18,010 bases of DNA from Wohlfahrtiimonas larvae_A (lineage in GTDB: Bacteria; Pseudomonadota; Gammaproteobacteria; Cardiobacteriales; Wohlfahrtiimonadaceae): positions 1 through 18,010 of the forward strand of contig JBEBSR010000051.1 of NCBI GenBank assembly GCA_040394195.1, written 5' to 3'. Shown here piece after piece: positions 14,723-18,010 of this stretch. A program made the position numbers and the translations under genes. Each line of letters opens with the position of its first letter. The first letter of the stretch is position 1. The notes below the pieces were generated by a model. It saw only the letters and a list, made by a program, of their open reading frames with translations. It had not been told where the DNA came from and made no database searches.

Positions 14723-16216
14723 TTAGGCTTTACTTTGTTTTGCAACATAGTCAAGCAATAAGCCAACAGGGCGACCAGTTGCACCTTTATTTGCGCCTGC
14801 TGAGTTCCATGCGGTGCCAGCAATGTCTAAATGCGCCCATGAGTATTTTTCAGTGAAGCGAGCTAGGAAGCATGCAGCAGTGATTGATCCACCAGCACGG
14901 CCTGCGCCAATGTTAGCAATGTCAGCAAATGGACTATCCAATTGTGGTTGATATTCATCCCAAATTGGTAACTGCCATACGCGATCAGAAGTTGCTTTAC
15001 CACTTTCGATGATTTGATCAGCCAATTCTTGATTGTTTGCAAATAAACCTGTTGGAATGTGACCCAATGCAACAATAATTGCACCTGTTAAAGTTGCAAC
15101 GTTGATTACAGCTTTTGGTTCATATTGTTCTGCATAAGTTAATGCATCACATAGAATCAGGCGACCTTCAGCATCTGTGTTTAAAATTTCGATAGTTTTG
15201 CCTGACATTGATGTCACAACATCGCCAGGTTTGATTGCTGAACCTGATGGCATATTTTCAACTGCTGGAATTAATGCTACTACGTTGATTGGTAATTTTA
15301 ATTCAGCAATTGAATGCATAGTGCCTAACACCGTTGCAGCACCACACATGTCATATTTCATTTCATCCATGCCAGCGCCTGGTTTCAATGAGATGCCGCC
15401 TGAGTCAAATGTTACGCCTTTACCAACTAAAACGATTGGAGCAGCTTCACGATCTTCTGCACCATGATATTCTAATACGATGAAGTTCGGTGCTTCTACA
15501 CTACCTTGAGAAACAGCAATAATTGCGCCCATACCTAAACGTTTAATGTCGCTATCGTTTAAGATTTTGCAATGAAGATCATCATATTTACGCGCTAGGT
15601 TATCTGCAACATCAGATAAATCTGTTGGCGTTAAATGATTTGCTGGCGTATTGCCTAAATCTTTAGCTAAATCTACACCTTTTTCTAATGCCAAACCATA
15701 AGTGAAGGCATTTTGAACTTCTTCAGTGATTGCAGAAACATTAATGTTATAAGTTTGAGCGTGTTGCTCGTCTTTCTTGCTTTTATAATCATTGAAAGTA
15801 TAAGTTGAATGGCTAACAGTTTCGATGATTTTAGGAATCGAGTATGTTTTTTTACCACAGTTACTCAAGATTGAAAAAGTGATGTTAGTTGCAGGTGTTT
15901 TCTTTGCCCATGATGTGGCAACTTCAACAGCTTTGCTTAAAGTTTCGATGGAAGATTTTTCGCGTGAGCCAAAACCAACCATTAATAAGTAACGAGCTTT
16001 TAAATTTGCAGGTTTAAAAATTGAGAAAATAGAGCCTGTTTTACCTGTGATTTCGCCAGAATCTAACAAAGCTTGTAATTCACCATTCATGATTGCATCG
16101 AGTGCTTTTGCATCAGGTGAAAGCTCTTCTTCATAGCAGTTAATAACTAAAATATCAGTTTCTAGTGACTGAATTTCATCACTAGTTAATTGATATGAAA
16201 CGGGTTGAATTTTCAT
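14723..16216 (-). CDS. pepA: Leucyl aminopeptidase (M17 family)
   Basis: PepA is a cytosolic two-metal aminopeptidase that removes N-terminal residues from peptides; in Escherichia the hexamer also binds DNA in Xer recombination and carAB control. The product is 497 aa, close to the Escherichia 503. The C-terminal catalytic domain has GKGVTFDSGGISLKPG (265-280), MKYDMCGAA (286-294) and the signature NTDAEGRL (346-353). By alignment from memory the metal ligands are Lys266, Asp271, Asp289, Asp348 and Glu350, with catalytic Lys278 and Arg352; all are present. The divergent N-terminal domain is normal. ATG 16216 has GGAAGGA 6 bases upstream. It starts 38 bp after the miaB stop on the same strand, so the two are probably co-transcribed. 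Confidence 0.96.
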   Translation of the reverse strand: MKIQPVSYQLTSDEIQSLETDILVINCYEEELSPDAKALDAIMNGELQALLDSGEITGKTGSIFSIFKPANLKARYLLMVGFGSREKSSIETLSKAVEVATSWAKKTPATNITFSILSNCGKKTYSIPKIIETVSHSTYTFNDYKSKKDEQHAQTYNINVSAITEEVQNAFTYGLALEKGVDLAKDLGNTPANHLTPTDLSDVADNLARKYDDLHCKILNDSDIKRLGMGAIIAVSQGSVEAPNFIVLEYHGAEDREAAPIVLVGKGVTFDSGGISLKPGAGMDEMKYDMCGAATVLGTMHSIAELKLPINVVALIPAVENMPSGSAIKPGDVVTSMSGKTIEILNTDAEGRLILCDALTYAEQYEPKAVINVATLTGAIIVALGHIPTGLFANNQELADQIIESGKATSDRVWQLPIWDEYQPQLDSPFADIANIGAGRAGGSITAACFLARFTEKYSWAHLDIAGTAWNSAGANKGATGRPVGLLLDYVAKQSKA

Positions 16217-16254
16217 GAATATCCTTCCTATATTTTTATCAATGGGTTACTAGG

Positions 16255-17604
16255 TTACTCTAAAATTAAGCGGCCACGTAAAGAGTTTGGTAATGCTTCT
16301 GTGATGATTACATTACAGAATTGGCCAATCAATTCTTCAGGGCCTTCAAAGTTCACAACGCGGTTATTTTCAGTACGACCTGCCAAAATTTTTGGATCAT
16401 TTCTAGAAGGGCGGTTGACAAGAATTCTTTGAGTTGTGCCAACCATGCCTTCAGAAATTGCATTGGCTTGTGATGAAATTTGAGCTTGTAAACGTGCTAA
16501 ACGCTCTTTCTTCTCATCCATTGAAACATCATCAGGTAATGAAGATGCTGGTGTACCTGGGCGAGGAGAGTAGATGAAGCTAAATGACATGTCATAGTTC
16601 ATCTCTTTCACTAAATCCATCGTTCTTTCGAAATCTTCTGCTGTTTCACCTGGGAAGCCAACAATGATATCTGTAGATAATGAGATATCAGGACGAACTT
16701 TTTGTAACTTACGGATTTTAGATTTATATTCAAGCGCTGTATGGTTGCGTTTCATTGCCATCAAAATCTTATCCGAGCCAGATTGAACCGGTAAGTGAAG
16801 GTGTGAAACTAATTCAGGTACTCGAGCATAAACATCAATTAAGCGATCAGAGAATGCAATTGGGTGTGATGTTGTGAAACGAATACGTTCAATACCATCA
16901 ATCTTCGCAACATATTCAATTAGCAATGCTAAGTCGCAGATAGATTCATCTGGCATTTCACCTTGATAATCATTCACATTTTGACCTAAAAGGTTAATTT
17001 CTTTTACACCTTGTTCAGCTAATAATGAGATTTCACCAATCACATCTAAAGCTGGGCGAGAAATTTCTTCGCCACGTGTATAAGGTACGATACAGAATGA
17101 GCAGTATTTGTTACAACCTTCCATGATGGAAACAAAAGCTGAAGGCCCTTCTGCACGAGGTTCGGGTAAATGGTCAAATTTTTCGATTTCAGGGAATGTT
17201 ACATCTACTTGTGCGCCGTTACCTTTCCAAACATCATTCAACATTTTTGGCAAGCGGTGTAATGTTTGTGGCCCAAACACAATGTCAACATAAGGTGCGC
17301 GTTTACGGATTAATTCACCTTCTTGGCTAGCAACACAACCACCCACACAAATAATAATATTTGGATTAACAGCTTTAAGCTCGCGCCAGCGACCCAATTC
17401 AGAGAATACTTTCTCTTGCGCCTTTTCGCGGATTGAACAAGTGTTTAAAATGATCACGTCTGCATTTTTTACGTCATCAGTTTTTTCTAATTTACAGAAT
17501 ACTTTCAAACTATCAGCCATTTTGTTTGAGTCGTACTCATTCATTTGGCAACCTTGGGTTTGGATAAAGAAAGTCTTGGAAGAATATAATTCGGTGGTAG
17601 TCAT
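16255..17604 (-). CDS. miaB: tRNA-2-methylthio-N6-dimethylallyladenosine synthase
   Basis: MiaB is a radical-SAM methylthiotransferase that converts i6A37 to ms2i6A37 in tRNAs reading UNN codons. The 449-aa protein has the three-part family layout. The N-terminal domain holds the auxiliary cluster cysteines Cys19 (TQGCQMNEYDS), Cys56 (NTCSIRE) and Cys90 (GGCVASQ). The radical-SAM motif CNKYCSFC has Cys164, Cys168 and Cys171, followed by PYTRG. A C-terminal TRAM domain spans about 380-446. The ATG at 17604 has no recognisable ribosome site in the AT-rich sequence before it, but MTTTELYSSKTFFIQTQGCQ is the expected distance from Cys19. It heads the miaB-pepA pair; the usual ybeZ-ybeY neighbours are not seen. 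Confidence 0.96.
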   Translation of the reverse strand: MTTTELYSSKTFFIQTQGCQMNEYDSNKMADSLKVFCKLEKTDDVKNADVIILNTCSIREKAQEKVFSELGRWRELKAVNPNIIICVGGCVASQEGELIRKRAPYVDIVFGPQTLHRLPKMLNDVWKGNGAQVDVTFPEIEKFDHLPEPRAEGPSAFVSIMEGCNKYCSFCIVPYTRGEEISRPALDVIGEISLLAEQGVKEINLLGQNVNDYQGEMPDESICDLALLIEYVAKIDGIERIRFTTSHPIAFSDRLIDVYARVPELVSHLHLPVQSGSDKILMAMKRNHTALEYKSKIRKLQKVRPDISLSTDIIVGFPGETAEDFERTMDLVKEMNYDMSFSFIYSPRPGTPASSLPDDVSMDEKKERLARLQAQISSQANAISEGMVGTTQRILVNRPSRNDPKILAGRTENNRVVNFEGPEELIGQFCNVIITEALPNSLRGRLILE

Positions 17605-17639
17605 AAAATTCTAAATAATAAAAACTATGTGAGTTAAAT

Positions 17640-17678
17640 ACCGTGAATTCTACACGGTTTTCAGAAAAAATTCTGAAA
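17640..17678. repeat. Two adjacent inverted repeats in the miaB/ywqG-like divergent region
   Basis: ACCGTG (17640-17645), a 7-nt loop and CACGGT (17653-17658) form a short hairpin followed by TTT. One base on, TTTCAGAA-AAAA-TTCTGAAA (17659-17678, using the last T of that run) is a perfect 8-bp inverted repeat with a 4-bp spacer. They lie between two divergent start codons, so they are more likely operators or promoter-linked elements than terminators. Confidence 0.5.
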
Positions 17679-17728
17679 GAAATAAATATGGCATACTGTA
17701 CGCTTTATTCACTCAGAACGAGATCATT

Positions 17729-18010
17729 ATGATCACCAAAATTCAATATCCTGAAGTATTACCACAAGCATTGATTGCCTTACTTAAAAAGATGGAGCAA
17801 TTAACCATTAGTTTGTCAGCAGATGAATCTATTGATGTTAAAGATCATACATTTTCTAGTAAATTGGGTGGTGTTGCGTATTTTCCTAAAGAGCAAGAAT
17901 ACCCACGCAATAAAGATGGTCAGCCTTTGGCATTGGTTGCGCAATTGAATTTAGCAGAAATTTTTGCTGATTCAGCAATCGTTGATGCTTGTAATGCAGA
18001 TAGTATTTTA
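17729..18010 (+). CDS. YwqG-like DUF1963 protein, 5' part (runs off right edge)
   Basis: The frame is open from ATG 17729 through 94 codons to the window end. The stretch SKLGGVAYFPKEQEYP followed by DGQPLALVAQLNLAEI is the pattern I know from the N-terminal half of DUF1963/YwqG proteins. These are cytoplasmic proteins of unknown biochemical role, common in Firmicutes and scattered in proteobacteria. The start is preceded by CGAGATC, a modest ribosome site about 6 bases upstream. It diverges from miaB across 124 bp that carry two inverted repeats. No signal peptide or membrane segment is visible in the part present. Confidence 0.8.
   Translation, partial: MITKIQYPEVLPQALIALLKKMEQLTISLSADESIDVKDHTFSSKLGGVAYFPKEQEYPRNKDGQPLALVAQLNLAEIFADSAIVDACNADSIL

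Noticed and set aside
1..18010. Mobile element, prophage, CRISPR array, tRNA or defence system
   Set aside because: No transposase, integrase, regularly spaced direct repeats, cloverleaf or defence-gene motifs were seen; gene content is metabolic and housekeeping.

Overview
The window is AT-rich chromosomal DNA from a free-living or host-associated bacterium, most likely a low-GC gammaproteobacterium. The evidence is an RpoS-type sigma factor, a YiiX-type hydrolase and FtsB close to the enterobacterial forms, and Escherichia-like PrfA, PepA and MiaB. A Cardiobacteriales-like lineage (Ignatzschineria or Wohlfahrtiimonas) would fit, but the sequence alone cannot settle it. No phage, insertion sequence, CRISPR array, tRNA or rRNA is visible. 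Most of the window is ordinary core metabolism; the interest is in regulation, gene variants and one broken gene.

Bases 1-4673 hold a histidine utilisation (hut) locus. hutI and the start of hutG run leftwards. hutU and the repressor gene hutC run rightwards. The 460-bp divergent gap carries three sites sharing the core TGTATAG; two of them sit at candidate promoters for hutI and hutU and match the GntR/HutC operator consensus. HutU is the long form (675 aa) that resembles animal urocanase, not the usual bacterial form of about 555 aa. hutH is not in the window. HutU turns urocanate into imidazolonepropionate, HutI opens that ring to formiminoglutamate, and HutG hydrolyses it to glutamate and formamide.

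Bases 4677-6596 hold a leftward, tightly packed ftsB-yeiH-yiiX cluster (divisome protein, putative inner-membrane exporter, exported cell-wall hydrolase). prfA diverges from it and ends at a clear terminator. A six-helix membrane protein of unknown function and a CpdB-like 2',3'-cyclic phosphodiesterase/3'-nucleotidase without a signal peptide follow.

Bases 10272-12444 centre on rpoS. It lacks its usual neighbour nlpD and has a 475-bp AT-rich upstream region with an FNR-like box, a well-spaced -10 and a large nested inverted repeat. A convergent universal stress protein gene shares the rpoS terminator and is cut by an in-frame TAA at codon 56.

Bases 12445-18010 hold a lactate-oxidase-type FMN enzyme, facing gapA across a shared terminator, then gapA, pepA and miaB on the minus strand. 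The 5' part of a YwqG-like (DUF1963) gene diverges from miaB and runs off the right edge.
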